This document shows, one piece after another, positions 8,265 through 17,440 of a DNA stretch of 50,142 nt. The stretch is from assembly GCA_029251465.1 (NCBI GenBank), contig JAQXDI010000052.1, forward strand, positions 1 through 50,142, given 5' to 3'. The stretch comes from Ascidiaceihabitans sp. (GTDB lineage Bacteria; Pseudomonadota; Alphaproteobacteria; Rhodobacterales; Rhodobacteraceae). The position numbers were made by a program, and so were the translations under genes. Within the stretch, counting starts at the first letter, position 1. Each line of letters begins with the position of its first letter. The notes below the pieces were generated by a model. It saw only the letters and a program-made list of their open reading frames with translations. It made no database searches and was not told the origin of the DNA.

Positions 8265-8789
8265 TCAAGCGATTGGTGGCATTCCCGTTGGCGCAGGCCT
8301 GCGACGCAGCGCCCAAACCACACCGCGCCCCACAGCGAACAGCGCGCTGAGACCAATCAGCCCCGCAAAAAACCCGAAGGCCACAAAAACAGCGCCCGCC
8401 ATGTTCAGGGGTACCGCAGGTTGATAGGCTTCCCACGCGGCCGAGGCGACTTGCGTGTCGCTGAACCGCGTCGCGTTGTAGGCGCGCATGAACGGACCCG
8501 CGCCCTGCAATGCCTCTAGATCTGCTGACAGGGTTGCGTGCCGCTCAAACGTGGTTTCCATGTCGGCGCGGCGCCGTTCAATGAAATCGGTGCCGGTCAT
8601 TTGGGTTAAGGCACCTGTGCGATCCAACCCTTCGGCTGCAGCAGAGGCGTCAAAATCCGCGACGACTTGGCCAAGGGCATCAACCGCCCCGCCCAACCGT
8701 TGTGCATATTGTTGTGAGAATTCAGGGAATTGCGACAGGCCAGCGCCCGCTGTCAAACCACCAGCCAATGTGAGTACGCGCAAAATCAT
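8265..8789 (-). CDS. DUF2937 family membrane protein
   Basis: The 174-residue protein begins MILRVLTLAGGLTAGAGLSQ, then FPEFSQQYAQRLGGAVDAL, which is characteristic of DUF2937. A helical, probably periplasmic middle region and a C-terminal membrane helix (LNMAGAVFVAFGFFAGLIGLS) follow, with an Arg-rich tail. The function of the family is unknown. Its first 68 bases overlap the 3' end of the serine hydrolase gene in another frame. Because the family signature starts right at the chosen ATG, I regard the overlap as real. Confidence 0.75.
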   Translation of the reverse strand: MILRVLTLAGGLTAGAGLSQFPEFSQQYAQRLGGAVDALGQVVADFDASAAAEGLDRTGALTQMTGTDFIERRRADMETTFERHATLSADLEALQGAGPFMRAYNATRFSDTQVASAAWEAYQPAVPLNMAGAVFVAFGFFAGLIGLSALFAVGRGVVWALRRRPAPTGMPPIA

Positions 8790-9732
8790 TGAAAACCGCC
8801 CCGCTTAACGTTGCATCAAGGTCGCGCATTACGTCCCATGTCGGGCATATATCATAGGCGGCCACGGCACTCCATTCGCCCTTCCAGCTGACGGCGAAAC
8901 TGCCGATGTTCGGCCCGTTTGCAAAGCACAGCGCACCGTGGTGCCAATAGTTATGGCCACCCCGAAAGGTGCGAAAAAGCATGCCTTGGCCATAGTGTGC
9001 GCCGCCGCCAACCTTGGCATTTGGTCGTGTGAAAGGGTCCAGTTGCGGTGTGAACCAATGGGTCAGGAACGCGGCGTAGTCATCAACCGGCATCTGCCAT
9101 CCGCCCCACGCGAGATATGCACCCGCCTGTGGGCTGCGCACCGCATTGGCCCCCGCAGGTGTCAAAACCCGATCCGTGCACGCTACCTGATAAGAGGCGC
9201 CGCTGACCGCTTGGATCACCAAAGACAGCAGCGCGTAGTTTTCATTATTGTAGTGATAACGGCCAGCTTTCTTGCGTGGACCATCGCGTTCGATCACGTG
9301 ATCCAGAACGTCATTGGCCCGGTCCATGGGCTGGTTGAGCCACCCGACCATCGAACTTTGCGTGGAATCGTGTTTCAAACCGCTGGTGTGGCTTAGCAAT
9401 TGCGCCACGCTGATGTCCGGCCCGCGACCGACCAAATCGGCAAAGCGATCTGCGTACGATAGCCTGCCCTCGCGCACCAACTCTGCGATGCAAACGCCGG
9501 TTATGGCCTTGCTAAGGCTGGCCATTTCCATCGGTGTGTTCGGGTTCAGGCCGACGCCGGTTTGCGAATGTGGTCGCCCTTTGTAGCGGATCGCCAAGGT
9601 GCCACGCGGCGCATCCTTCGCGACCATCCAACCCTCAAACGCCGCGATCATCCGGTCCGCCGTGCCCGCATCTTGGGCGGCGGCCGGTAGACCCGTCAGC
9701 ACCCAAAGGGAAAAGGCCAGAACCAGACGCAT
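8722..9732 (-). CDS. Secreted serine hydrolase (beta-lactamase/class C-like)
   Basis: The 336-residue protein has a clear signal peptide ending AAAQ. Three motifs of the penicillin-binding serine-hydrolase fold can be seen: SLSK at 72-75 (nucleophile Ser72), YNN at 161-163, and HHG at 264-266 in the position of the third motif. LLSHTSGLKHDS is the usual helix following SxxK in this family. Members act as D-aminopeptidases, esterases or carboxypeptidases in the periplasm, so resistance to beta-lactams should not be assumed. It begins 27 bases after proS and is probably co-transcribed with it. Confidence 0.82.
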   Translation of the reverse strand: MRLVLAFSLWVLTGLPAAAQDAGTADRMIAAFEGWMVAKDAPRGTLAIRYKGRPHSQTGVGLNPNTPMEMASLSKAITGVCIAELVREGRLSYADRFADLVGRGPDISVAQLLSHTSGLKHDSTQSSMVGWLNQPMDRANDVLDHVIERDGPRKKAGRYHYNNENYALLSLVIQAVSGASYQVACTDRVLTPAGANAVRSPQAGAYLAWGGWQMPVDDYAAFLTHWFTPQLDPFTRPNAKVGGGAHYGQGMLFRTFRGGHNYWHHGALCFANGPNIGSFAVSWKGEWSAVAAYDICPTWDVMRDLDATLSGAVFNDFARTHIGWWFDSGRWPVAIP

Positions 9733-9759
9733 CGCCGCATTCTCCTTGTTGCAGGCCGT

Positions 9760-11097
9760 TTAGTGGTTCGCGTAAATCTCCGCGATTTTGGCAACTGCGG
9801 CGTCTGGGTTCATTTCTTCGCTCTCACCGGTGCGGCGCGAGGTCAGTTCAACCACACCGTTTTTCAAACCACGTGGGCCAACCGTAATGCGCCATGGCAA
9901 TCCGATCAAATCCATCGTCGCGAATTTGCCGCCTGCGCGTTCTTTGCGGTCGTCATACAGCGGCTCAAGGCCAAGGGCTGTGATCGATTTGTACAGCGCT
10001 TCGCACGCGGTGTCTGCTTCTTCGTCACCCTGTTTCAGATTGACGATACCACAGTGGTACGGCGTCACGCCTTCGGGCCAGATGATGCCGTTTTCGTCAT
10101 GGCTTGCCTCGATGATGGCGCCCAACAGGCGGGACACGCCGATGCCGTGGCTGCCCATGTGGACCGGAACAGGCTTGCCGTCGGGGCCTTGGACCGTCGC
10201 CTTCATCGCGTCGGAATATTTGGTGCCAAAGTAGAAAATCTGGCCAACTTCTATGCCACGTGCGGTTTTGCGACGTTCCTCGGGTACTTCGTTGAACAGT
10301 GCCTCGTCGTGGGTTTCGTCCGTGCGCGCGTATTTCGTGGTGAATTCTTGCATCACGCCGGCGCATTGTTCGACGTTGTCATAGTCGATGTCACGATCAC
10401 CAAAGGTCAGGTCGGTGACGGCGCTATCATAGAACACTTCGCTTTCGCCCGTGTCTGCCAGTACCAAAAATTCATGCGTGTCATCGCCGCCAATGGGGCC
10501 AGAATCCGCACGCATCGGGATCGCTTGCAGGCCCATGCGTTCGTAGGTGCGCAGGTAGCTGACGAGGTGACGGTTGTAGGCGTGCAACGCGTCTTCTTTT
10601 GTAAGATCAAAGTTGTAGCCGTCTTTCATGTAGAATTCACGGCCACGCATCACGCCAAAACGCGGGCGGACTTCGTCGCGAAATTTCCACTGGATTTGGT
10701 ACATGGTCAGCGGCAAATCTTTGTAGCTGCCGACGTGGACGCGGAAGATGTCAGTGATCATTTCCTCGGCTGTCGGAGTGAACAACATGTCCCGGCCATG
10801 ACGGTCTTTCATGCGCAGCATTTCTTCGCCGTAGTCATCGTAACGCCCGCTTTCGCGCCACAGATCAGCTGACTGGATCGTGGGCATCAGCATCGGCATG
10901 TGACCGGCGCGTTGCTGTTCTTCGTGCACGATGTTTTCAATCTTGCGCAGCACTTTAAAGCCCAGCGGCAACCATGAATAAATCCCCGCAGAGGACTGTT
11001 TGATCATGCCAGCGCGCAGCATCAAGCGGTGGCTGACGATCTGCGCCTCGCTTGGGTTTTCTTTGAGAACGGGCAAAAAGTAACGGCTCAGACGCAT
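9760..11097 (-). CDS. proS: Prolyl-tRNA synthetase, short alphaproteobacterial type
   Basis: This 445-residue class II aminoacyl-tRNA synthetase charges tRNA-Pro with proline. [18 protein letters not shown] is the standard N-terminus. TPTAEEMIT and [18 protein letters not shown] are class II motifs, and [17 protein letters not shown] is motif 3. The editing domain found in the longer E. coli-type enzyme is absent, as expected for the short form. The C-terminal anticodon-binding domain ends [13 protein letters not shown]...IAEIYANH. The open frame extends 56 codons upstream of the chosen ATG, but that part is not conserved. Confidence 0.96.
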   Translation of the reverse strand: MRLSRYFLPVLKENPSEAQIVSHRLMLRAGMIKQSSAGIYSWLPLGFKVLRKIENIVHEEQQRAGHMPMLMPTIQSADLWRESGRYDDYGEEMLRMKDRHGRDMLFTPTAEEMITDIFRVHVGSYKDLPLTMYQIQWKFRDEVRPRFGVMRGREFYMKDGYNFDLTKEDALHAYNRHLVSYLRTYERMGLQAIPMRADSGPIGGDDTHEFLVLADTGESEVFYDSAVTDLTFGDRDIDYDNVEQCAGVMQEFTTKYARTDETHDEALFNEVPEERRKTARGIEVGQIFYFGTKYSDAMKATVQGPDGKPVPVHMGSHGIGVSRLLGAIIEASHDENGIIWPEGVTPYHCGIVNLKQGDEEADTACEALYKSITALGLEPLYDDRKERAGGKFATMDLIGLPWRITVGPRGLKNGVVELTSRRTGESEEMNPDAAVAKIAEIYANH

Positions 11098-11170
11098 GTC
11101 GCGGCTCCTATAAAGTGTTGCGCTCTGATTAGGCCAAACTGCGTGGTGTCGCAATCGTGAAACACGACCC

Positions 11171-12421
11171 CTACTTTGCGACCTGCCCGGCGCGGCGCGC
11201 CAGATGCAAGGCAAGATCGGTGGCTTTGGCCATGTCCTGCACCGAAATCCATTCAAGGGGCCCATGAATTTCCTGCATGCCGGTGAACAAATTCGGTGTC
11301 GGCACGCCCATTTCCGTCAGGAGCGACCCATCGGTGCCACCACGGATAGGTTTTGAAAACGGCTCCATCCCTGCGTCTCTCATGGCGGTGCGGGCAAGCT
11401 CGACAGCCGTCATGTCGTCTTCTAGCCAATAGCGCATGTTGCGATACTGGGTAGTGATCTCGCAGCTGATCTGCGCGCGTGGCTCACTCAGGGCGACCGT
11501 GTCACACACGCTTTTCACCAAGGCTCCAAGCGCGTCCAGTTCCTCCATTTCGAAGGCGCGCAGTATGAACCGCAGCTCGCAGGCGGCGGCGTCTCCGTTC
11601 ATTTCACCGGCGTGAATAAACCCCTCCAGCTCGGACGTGGTTTCGGGGGTCATCGTCACATGCGGCAGTGTCATCAAGACCTTAGCCCCCAAATGCAGCG
11701 CGTTCACCATGACATCTTTGGACGAACCGGGGTGGATCGAAACGCCCGTGATTTTGACGCACGCGGCATTGGCGCTGAAGGTTTCATAGACCACCTCGCC
11801 CGGGTTCCCGCCATCGAAAGTAAAGGCAAAATCAACCGCCAGATCCGCGGGCAATGGTGCGGTCACACCGCGCCCAATTTCCTCATCTGGGGTAAATGCC
11901 AGCCGGATTTCACCATGCGCAATGTCCGGATTTTACAGCAAATGACGCGCCGCCGTCATGATGATCGCGACGCCCGCCTTGTCATCGCCGCCAAGCAACG
12001 TCAGACCACTGACGGTGATGATATCCTCGCCCTGTTTTTCGCGCAGATACGGCACGTTTTCCGGCGACAGACGCAAATTCGGATCATCCGCAAAGGTGAT
12101 ATCGCCGCCATTGTAACGCCGATGCACAACCGGTTTCACCCCCGTCGCGTTGAATTGCGGGGCCGTGTCGACGTGGGCGAGCCAGCCCATCACCGGGGCC
12201 TCGACGCCTTTGGATGCGGGCACCGTCGCCAAGACCACACCGTAGTCCGTCAGGCGAATATCTGTGGCCCCAATGGCGTCTAACTCAGCCATCAACATGC
12301 GCGACAAATCCAACTGGCAGGCGGTGCTCGGCGACGTCGGGCTATCTGCGTCACTTTGGGTGTCGACCGCACAATACCGCACCAAACGCTCTTCGAGTTC
12401 GCTGTCAAAACACGTGGTCAT
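11171..12421 (-). pseudogene. pepT: Peptidase T, interrupted by one in-frame TAA
   Basis: Both halves lie in the same frame and together make 416 codons, the normal length of this tripeptidase. The N-terminal part has GWLAHVDTAP (His83, Asp85 of the dizinc site) and LLGGDDKAG. After the stop come NPDIAHGEIRLAFTPDEEIG (catalytic Glu pair), FAFTFDGG, and [13 protein letters not shown] with the last metal ligand. The interruption is a TAA at 11933-11935, codon 163, between HLL and NPDI, where relatives usually have a sense codon such as GAA. A single substitution explains it. Everything else is intact, so this is either a very recent null allele or a sequencing error. Confidence 0.88.
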
Positions 12422-12592
12422 TTCAGGGATCCTTTGCACAATTCTTGTTGGTCATCTGGCGACCTGAGCCTTGCGATGTCAACCATCGCAACGGCGCGCT
12501 GCGCACCACACTGCAGGAATTCGCCCACGGCAATTCCAGACGCTGCGACGGTCAAAGTGGCGGCCACTGTTTGGGTACAGCCGCTGACTATT

Positions 12593-12608
12593 TGATAACG
12601 CATTATCA
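12593..12608. promoter_or_regulatory. Palindromic operator candidate TGATAA-CGCA-TTATCA
   Basis: A perfect six-base inverted repeat with a four-base centre lies between the divergent pepT and fasciclin genes, about 95 bases before the latter. A second small palindrome, AGTGGC-G-GCCACT, is at 12556-12568. The binding protein is not known. Confidence 0.4.
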
Positions 12609-12702
12609 CGGATTCGCGAGCGATGTGAACCATCGCCCGCGTCCCTCCGTACCTTTTTCACAAGTCAAAAGGCTTGGATGCACACAACAGAAAGTAGATA
12701 TT

Positions 12703-13218
12703 ATGAAAACCATGCGCAAGATTGCAGCGATCACAGCTGCGGCACTTACTCTCGGTACAACAGCTCAGGCGGCAAACATTGTTGAGATCGCGGCAGGCGA
12801 CGAACGTTTCTCGACTCTGGTTGCAGCCGTATCCGCAGCGGGCCTTGCTGAAACTTTGTCCGGTCCCGGCCCTTTTACCGTCTACGCCCCTTTGAATGAC
12901 GCGTTTGATGCACTGCCGGCCGGCACCGTCGAAACCCTGCTAAAGCCGGAAAACAAAGGTGATCTGACCAACGTGCTTTTGTACCACGTGGATGATCGCA
13001 AACTGACGGCCGAAGGCATTCCTGCTGGGTCCAACTATTTCAAACCGGTGCTTGCGTCCGAGCGTTTGTGCATCACAAAAGGCGCATCCGGCGTGTCCAT
13101 CGCGGACGGAACGGGCGAAACGGCCAACGTCGTGGTTGCCAACATTATGGCGGACAATGGCGTGATCCACGTGATCGACAAAGTGCTGCTGCCAGGCACG
13201 CGTCCTGCCTGCCACTAA
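12703..13218 (+). CDS. Secreted fasciclin (FAS1) domain protein
   Basis: The 171-residue protein has a signal peptide (MKTMRKIAAITAAALTLG...AQA) and one FAS1 domain. The conserved first block is LVAAVSAAGLAETLSGPGPF followed by TVYAPLNDAFDALPAGTVE, then LTNVLLYHVDDRKL and a C-terminal block ADNGVIHVIDKVLLP. Two cysteines (in RLCIT and the terminal PACH) could form a disulfide. FAS1 proteins are extracellular or periplasmic and are often linked to adhesion; a specific role cannot be assigned. The gene is followed by a strong terminator. The upstream in-frame extension is rejected because the signal peptide begins at this ATG. Confidence 0.88.
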   Translation: MKTMRKIAAITAAALTLGTTAQAANIVEIAAGDERFSTLVAAVSAAGLAETLSGPGPFTVYAPLNDAFDALPAGTVETLLKPENKGDLTNVLLYHVDDRKLTAEGIPAGSNYFKPVLASERLCITKGASGVSIADGTGETANVVVANIMADNGVIHVIDKVLLPGTRPACH

Positions 13219-13237
13219 ACTCGCACATCTTTGATTT

Positions 13238-13275
13238 GAGGCCCCAGATGCCGTTGGGGCCTCATTGCTTTTTTG
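13238..13275 (+). terminator. Intrinsic terminator of the fasciclin gene
   Basis: GAGGCCCCA (13238-13246) and TGGGGCCTC (13255-13263) form a perfect nine-pair stem with an eight-base loop, followed by attgctttttt. This is a textbook rho-independent terminator 20 bases after the stop. Confidence 0.9.
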
Positions 13276-13372
13276 CGGCCTATCCAGCGATTTGACCCCG
13301 CCAAATTGACCCATTCGCCTTGAAACAGCCGCCATTTTCGACCATGTGTCCCTGAACACTTCGGAGAGCGAC

Positions 13373-14479
13373 ATGGGCCTGCCAGTACGAGAACAGCTAA
13401 AATATTGGGGCGTCGCAGGAATTGCGTTTTTCGTCATCCTTTGGGTGCTTGGCGATGTGTTGTTGCCCTTTGTTTTGGGGGCCGCTGTCGCCTATTTTCT
13501 GGACCCTGTCGCAGACAAGCTAGAGGATCTCGGATGCAGTCGGGTTTTGGCCACAGCCATCATCACGTTGACCGCGATACTTATTTTTGTGGTGGCGGCA
13601 TTGCTGGTGGTTCCGACTTTGGTCAGCCAAACGGCGGGCCTGATTTCCAGCGCGCCGCAATATGCCGCAGATTTTGGGGCCTTCTTGACAGACCGGTTCC
13701 CCTCGCTTTTGGACGAAAGTTCGACCCTGCGCCAATCCTTGAACAGCGTCGGTGAAACCGTCCAAAGCCGGGGTGGCGAATTTTTGAACACCGCCCTCAG
13801 TTCAGCCGCGTCGCTGATCAACGTCGTGGTGCTGTTCGTGATTGTGCCCGTCGTTTCCGTCTATTTGCTGCTGGATTGGGACAACATGATCGCGCGGATC
13901 GACCAATTGTTGCCCCGCGATCACGCCCCCATTATCCGTCGCTTGGCAGGCGAAATTGATGCAACCTTGGCCTCGTTCATTCGGGGCATGGGCACTGTTT
14001 GTTTGATTTTAGGAACGTTCTATGCCGTCGCTTTGATGGGCGTCGGATTGCAGTTTGGGCTGGTCGTCGGGTTCATCGCCGGGCTGGTCACATTCATTCC
14101 CTACCTAGGGTCGTTGATCGGCGGCGCATTGGCGTTGGGCCTTGCGTTCTTTCAGTATTGGAACGGCATCGAGGTCGTCGAGAACGGCATCGTAACCTAT
14201 TCCACAGATTGGCTGAGGATCGCGATTGTCGGCGGGATTTTTGTTGTGGGTCAAGTGGTTGAGGGCAACGTTCTGACCCCGAAATGGGTCGGAAAAAGCG
14301 TCGGGCTACACCCCGTCTGGCTGATCTTTGCCCTGTCCGTATTCGGATCGATCTTTGGCTTTGTGGGCATGCTGGTGGCCGTACCGCTGGCCGCATCTCT
14401 GGGCGTCATCATCCGCTACGTGATCGAGCGTTACAACGAAAGCCTGCTCTACCAAGGCAAAAGCGGCTTGGGCGATTAA
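13373..14479 (+). CDS. AI-2E family transporter (PerM/YdiK-like permease)
   Basis: The 368-residue protein has the family layout. An N-terminal helix pair starts with YWGVAGIAFFVILWVLGDVLLPFVLG, a PVADKLEDLG motif follows, then a long soluble helical region, and a C-terminal group of helices with LGSLIGGALALGLAFFQYW and GNVLTPKWVGKSVGLHPVW. Despite the name, members export or exchange varied solutes and the substrate is unknown. GGAGAG precedes the chosen ATG; a GTG nine codons upstream lacks such a site. The stop overlaps the start of the next gene by one base. Confidence 0.88.
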   Translation: MGLPVREQLKYWGVAGIAFFVILWVLGDVLLPFVLGAAVAYFLDPVADKLEDLGCSRVLATAIITLTAILIFVVAALLVVPTLVSQTAGLISSAPQYAADFGAFLTDRFPSLLDESSTLRQSLNSVGETVQSRGGEFLNTALSSAASLINVVVLFVIVPVVSVYLLLDWDNMIARIDQLLPRDHAPIIRRLAGEIDATLASFIRGMGTVCLILGTFYAVALMGVGLQFGLVVGFIAGLVTFIPYLGSLIGGALALGLAFFQYWNGIEVVENGIVTYSTDWLRIAIVGGIFVVGQVVEGNVLTPKWVGKSVGLHPVWLIFALSVFGSIFGFVGMLVAVPLAASLGVIIRYVIERYNESLLYQGKSGLGD

Positions 14480-15150
14480 TGGCCGAACAACTTAGCTTTG
14501 AATTGCCGGTGAAACCCGCACTCGGGCGTGATGATTTTATGGTCGCGCACAGCAATGCGATGGCGCTTGCCATGATCGAAGCGACAGACGCGTGGGAAAA
14601 CCACAAGCTGGTTCTAAGCGGTCCGACGGGTGCCGGAAAAACCCACCTCGCGCATGTTTGGGCCGGGGCGACAGGTGGCGAGATTGTCCAAGCGCGTGGT
14701 TTGGATCAGGCCGACATTCCGGCTCTTGCCACGGGTCCGCTGGTCGTCGAGGACGTTCCGCAAATCGCACAAGATGCAGCGGCCCAGACGGCCTTGTTTC
14801 ACTTGCACAATTTGATGCAGACTGTCGGGCACCCTCTGCTGTTAACCGGCACCTCGGAACCGCACCATTGGGCGATGTCCCTGCCCGATCTGCAAAGCCG
14901 CATTGACGCCTCGGGCGTCGCCACGCTTGAGGCACCCGATGACACATTGCTGGCCGCGGTCTTGGCGAAACTCTTTGCGGATCGCCAATTGATGCCGCGC
15001 GCCGATGTGATCCCCTATCTGATCTTGCGCATGGAACGCTCGTTCAAGGCCGCGCGCGACGTGGTTGGGGCAATGGACGAGGCAGGCCTTGCGCGACATG
15101 CCCCCCTGACCCGTGCATTAGCCGGGCAAGTGCTGGACAAAATGGCATAA
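14479..15150 (+). CDS. hdaA: HdaA-like DnaA-related AAA+ protein
   Basis: The 223-residue protein is a DnaA-like ATPase without a DNA-binding domain IV. GPTGAGKT at 48-55 is Walker A, LVVEDV near 90 is Walker B, LLLTGTSEP is sensor 1, and LILRMERSFKAARDVV matches the lid helix. Near the N-terminus QLSF is a sliding-clamp-binding type motif, as found in Hda. Hda and Caulobacter HdaA bind the DNA-loaded beta clamp and stimulate DnaA-ATP hydrolysis to limit re-initiation. The neighbouring order permease - hdaA - ppk - ppx fits what I know of Rhodobacterales genomes. Confidence 0.85.
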   Translation: MAEQLSFELPVKPALGRDDFMVAHSNAMALAMIEATDAWENHKLVLSGPTGAGKTHLAHVWAGATGGEIVQARGLDQADIPALATGPLVVEDVPQIAQDAAAQTALFHLHNLMQTVGHPLLLTGTSEPHHWAMSLPDLQSRIDASGVATLEAPDDTLLAAVLAKLFADRQLMPRADVIPYLILRMERSFKAARDVVGAMDEAGLARHAPLTRALAGQVLDKMA

Positions 15151-15162
15151 CACGCGCAATAT

Positions 15163-15180
15163 CCGTCACTTAACTGTCAC
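15163..15180 (+). promoter_or_regulatory. PHO box upstream of ppk
   Basis: CCGTCAC-TTAA-CTGTCAC matches the PhoB consensus of two CTGTCAT-like seven-base half-sites separated by four A/T bases. It lies 22 bases before the ppk ATG and 12 bases after hdaA. Phosphate-starvation control of polyphosphate kinase by PhoBR is well established in other proteobacteria, so the site is functionally coherent. Confidence 0.8.
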
Positions 15181-15202
15181 AATTGATCGCTAATTGCACC
15201 TC

Positions 15203-17374
15203 ATGTCCCATGCAGATTTCCTGACCTCTCCTTTTGATACGCCGGTCGAATTACCAGGCGTCGATATCACGGGACCCGGGCGGTTTCACAACCGTGAACT
15301 CAGCTGGCTTGGGTTCAATTGGCGGGTGTTGGAAGAGGCCGAAAACGCCCGTGTGCCCCTGCTTGAGCGGCTGCGATTTTTGTCGATCAGCGCCAACAAT
15401 CTGGATGAATTTTACACCGTTCGGGTTGCCGGTCTGCGGGAACTTGCGCGCGCTGGTAACACGACCCCTGCCGTTGACGGGCTCACCCCCGCCGAACAGC
15501 TGGTTCTGATCAACGAAGACGCCCGCAAACTGATGCAGGCGCAGCAGCGTATTTACAGGCAGCTGTTGATCGAGCTGAAAGAGCGGAACATGTCGGTTCT
15601 GAAGCTTGATGATTTAACGGACGACGACCGCGCCTACCTCAAGGAATACTTTCTGACGCAGGTGTTTGCAGTGCTGTCGCCGCTGGCCATCGACCCTGCG
15701 CATCCGTTTCCGTTCATCCCGAACACTGGTTATGCCTTGGCGCTGCAGCTAGAGCGTGTCCGCGACAAACGCCCCCTTCAGGCGTTGTTGCCCGTGCCCG
15801 CATCCATCGATCGGTTCGTGTCGGTACCCACAGACATCGGACAGAGATTTTTGCCGCTTGAGGAACTTTTGATCCTGAACATTGGTGGATTGTTCCCGGG
15901 CTATAAGTTGAAAGAATACTTTGAATTCCGTGTCTTGCGTGACAGCGATCTAGAGGTTGAGGACGAAGCCGAAGATTTGGTTCGCGAATTTGAAGTTGCC
16001 CTGAAACGCCGGCGACGTGGCGAAGTTGTGCGTCTTAGCTTATCCGCAGGCGCGCCGCCAAAGCTGAAGGCCGTCGTGATGGACGAACTTGGCGTGGGCG
16101 ACGCAGAACTGATCGAAATCGACGGCATGATAGGCGTTGACGACCTCAGCGAATTGGTGATCGACGAACGCCCTGATTTGTTGTGGCCGACGTTTACGCC
16201 GCGTGTGCCGGAACGCGTCACCGATTTTGAAGGCGACATGTTCGCCGCGATCCGCCAAAAAGATATGCTGCTGCAACACCCCTACGAAACCTTCAATATG
16301 GTTGTTTGTTTCTTGCAACAAGCCGCCCGTGATCCCAAAGTCGTGGCGATCAAACAGACGTTGTACCGCACCTCCAAAAAATCCCCGATTGTCGAGGCAT
16401 TGTGCGCCGCAGCCGAAGACGGAAAATCCGTGACTGCACTGGTTGAGCTCAAAGCCCGCTTTGACGAGGCTGCAAACATTCGCCAATCGCGCCGTCTGGA
16501 ACGCGCCGGTGCACATGTCGTTTACGGCTTTATCGACCTGAAAACGCACGCGAAAATCAGCACAGTTGTGCGGCGCGAAGGTGCGGATTTGGTCACCTAC
16601 ACCCATTACGGAACCGGAAACTATCATCCGATCACCGCGCGAATCTACACCGATTTGTCGCTGTTTACCTGCGACGCAAAGCTGGGCCGTGACGCCACCA
16701 AAGTGTTCAACTACCTGTCCGGATATGCCCAACCCGAAGAGCTTAGTAATCTGGCGATCTCGCCCTCGAACCTCAAGGCGCGGCTGTTAGAGATGATCGC
16801 AGCTGAGGCAGAGCACGCAAAGGCCGGCAAACCTGCTGAAATCTGGGCAAAAATGAACAGCCTCGTCGAAAGCGAAGTCATCGACGCGCTGTACGCGGCA
16901 TCGCAAGCAGGTGTGAAAATCAGCCTTGTTGTGCGCGGTATTTGCGGTCTGCGTCCCGGTGTTCTCGGCCTGTCCGAAAACATTCGTGTGAAATCAATTG
17001 TGGGCCGTTTCCTAGAGCATTCGCGCATCGTTTGCTTTGGCAATGGACGTGGATTGCCGCACAAAAAAGCCCGCGTGTTCATGTCATCTGCCGACTGGAT
17101 GGGGCGAAATTTGAACCGCCGTGTCGAAACGCTGGTCGAGATCGAAAACCCGACCGTCAAAGCGCAGATCGTCAGTCAGGTTATGGCCGCAAACATGGCC
17201 GACGTCGCGCAAAGCTGGGTGATGGCCCCCGATGGCAGTTTTTTCCGCCCGCCGGTGACCGAAGGCACGTTTGAATTCAACTGCCACCGGTTTTTCATGG
17301 AAAATCCGTCGCTATCAGGGCGTGGATCTGCCGGCGCGTCGGACGTGCCAAAACTAACCCACACCAAAGACTGA
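15203..17374 (+). CDS. ppk1: Polyphosphate kinase 1
   Basis: The 723-residue enzyme reversibly polymerises the gamma-phosphate of ATP into polyphosphate at the membrane. The N-terminal FHNRELSWLGFNWRVLEEA is a PPK1 hallmark. VELKARFDEAANI and LKTHAKISTVVRREG contain the autophosphorylated histidine (His449 by my count). THYGTGNYHP and MSSADWMGRNLNRRVE complete the two phospholipase-D-like catalytic halves. The ATG chosen lies three codons inside the open frame, which begins at a TTG. A PHO box sits directly upstream, and ppx follows 66 bases downstream. Confidence 0.97.
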   Translation: MSHADFLTSPFDTPVELPGVDITGPGRFHNRELSWLGFNWRVLEEAENARVPLLERLRFLSISANNLDEFYTVRVAGLRELARAGNTTPAVDGLTPAEQLVLINEDARKLMQAQQRIYRQLLIELKERNMSVLKLDDLTDDDRAYLKEYFLTQVFAVLSPLAIDPAHPFPFIPNTGYALALQLERVRDKRPLQALLPVPASIDRFVSVPTDIGQRFLPLEELLILNIGGLFPGYKLKEYFEFRVLRDSDLEVEDEAEDLVREFEVALKRRRRGEVVRLSLSAGAPPKLKAVVMDELGVGDAELIEIDGMIGVDDLSELVIDERPDLLWPTFTPRVPERVTDFEGDMFAAIRQKDMLLQHPYETFNMVVCFLQQAARDPKVVAIKQTLYRTSKKSPIVEALCAAAEDGKSVTALVELKARFDEAANIRQSRRLERAGAHVVYGFIDLKTHAKISTVVRREGADLVTYTHYGTGNYHPITARIYTDLSLFTCDAKLGRDATKVFNYLSGYAQPEELSNLAISPSNLKARLLEMIAAEAEHAKAGKPAEIWAKMNSLVESEVIDALYAASQAGVKISLVVRGICGLRPGVLGLSENIRVKSIVGRFLEHSRIVCFGNGRGLPHKKARVFMSSADWMGRNLNRRVETLVEIENPTVKAQIVSQVMAANMADVAQSWVMAPDGSFFRPPVTEGTFEFNCHRFFMENPSLSGRGSAGASDVPKLTHTKD

Positions 17375-17440
17375 CCCGGCCCACCAACACAATTGACCGC
17401 GCTGCGCGCGATGGTCCAAACTATGCTCCAAGGGGGAGCC

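Noticed and set aside
9763..10872. A 369-codon plus-strand frame opposite proS
   Set aside because: The opposite frame is an unmistakable prolyl-tRNA synthetase; this one has no motif and no start context.
11933..11935. Stop-codon recoding in pepT
   Set aside because: TAA is not used for selenocysteine or pyrrolysine, and no recoding structure is evident.
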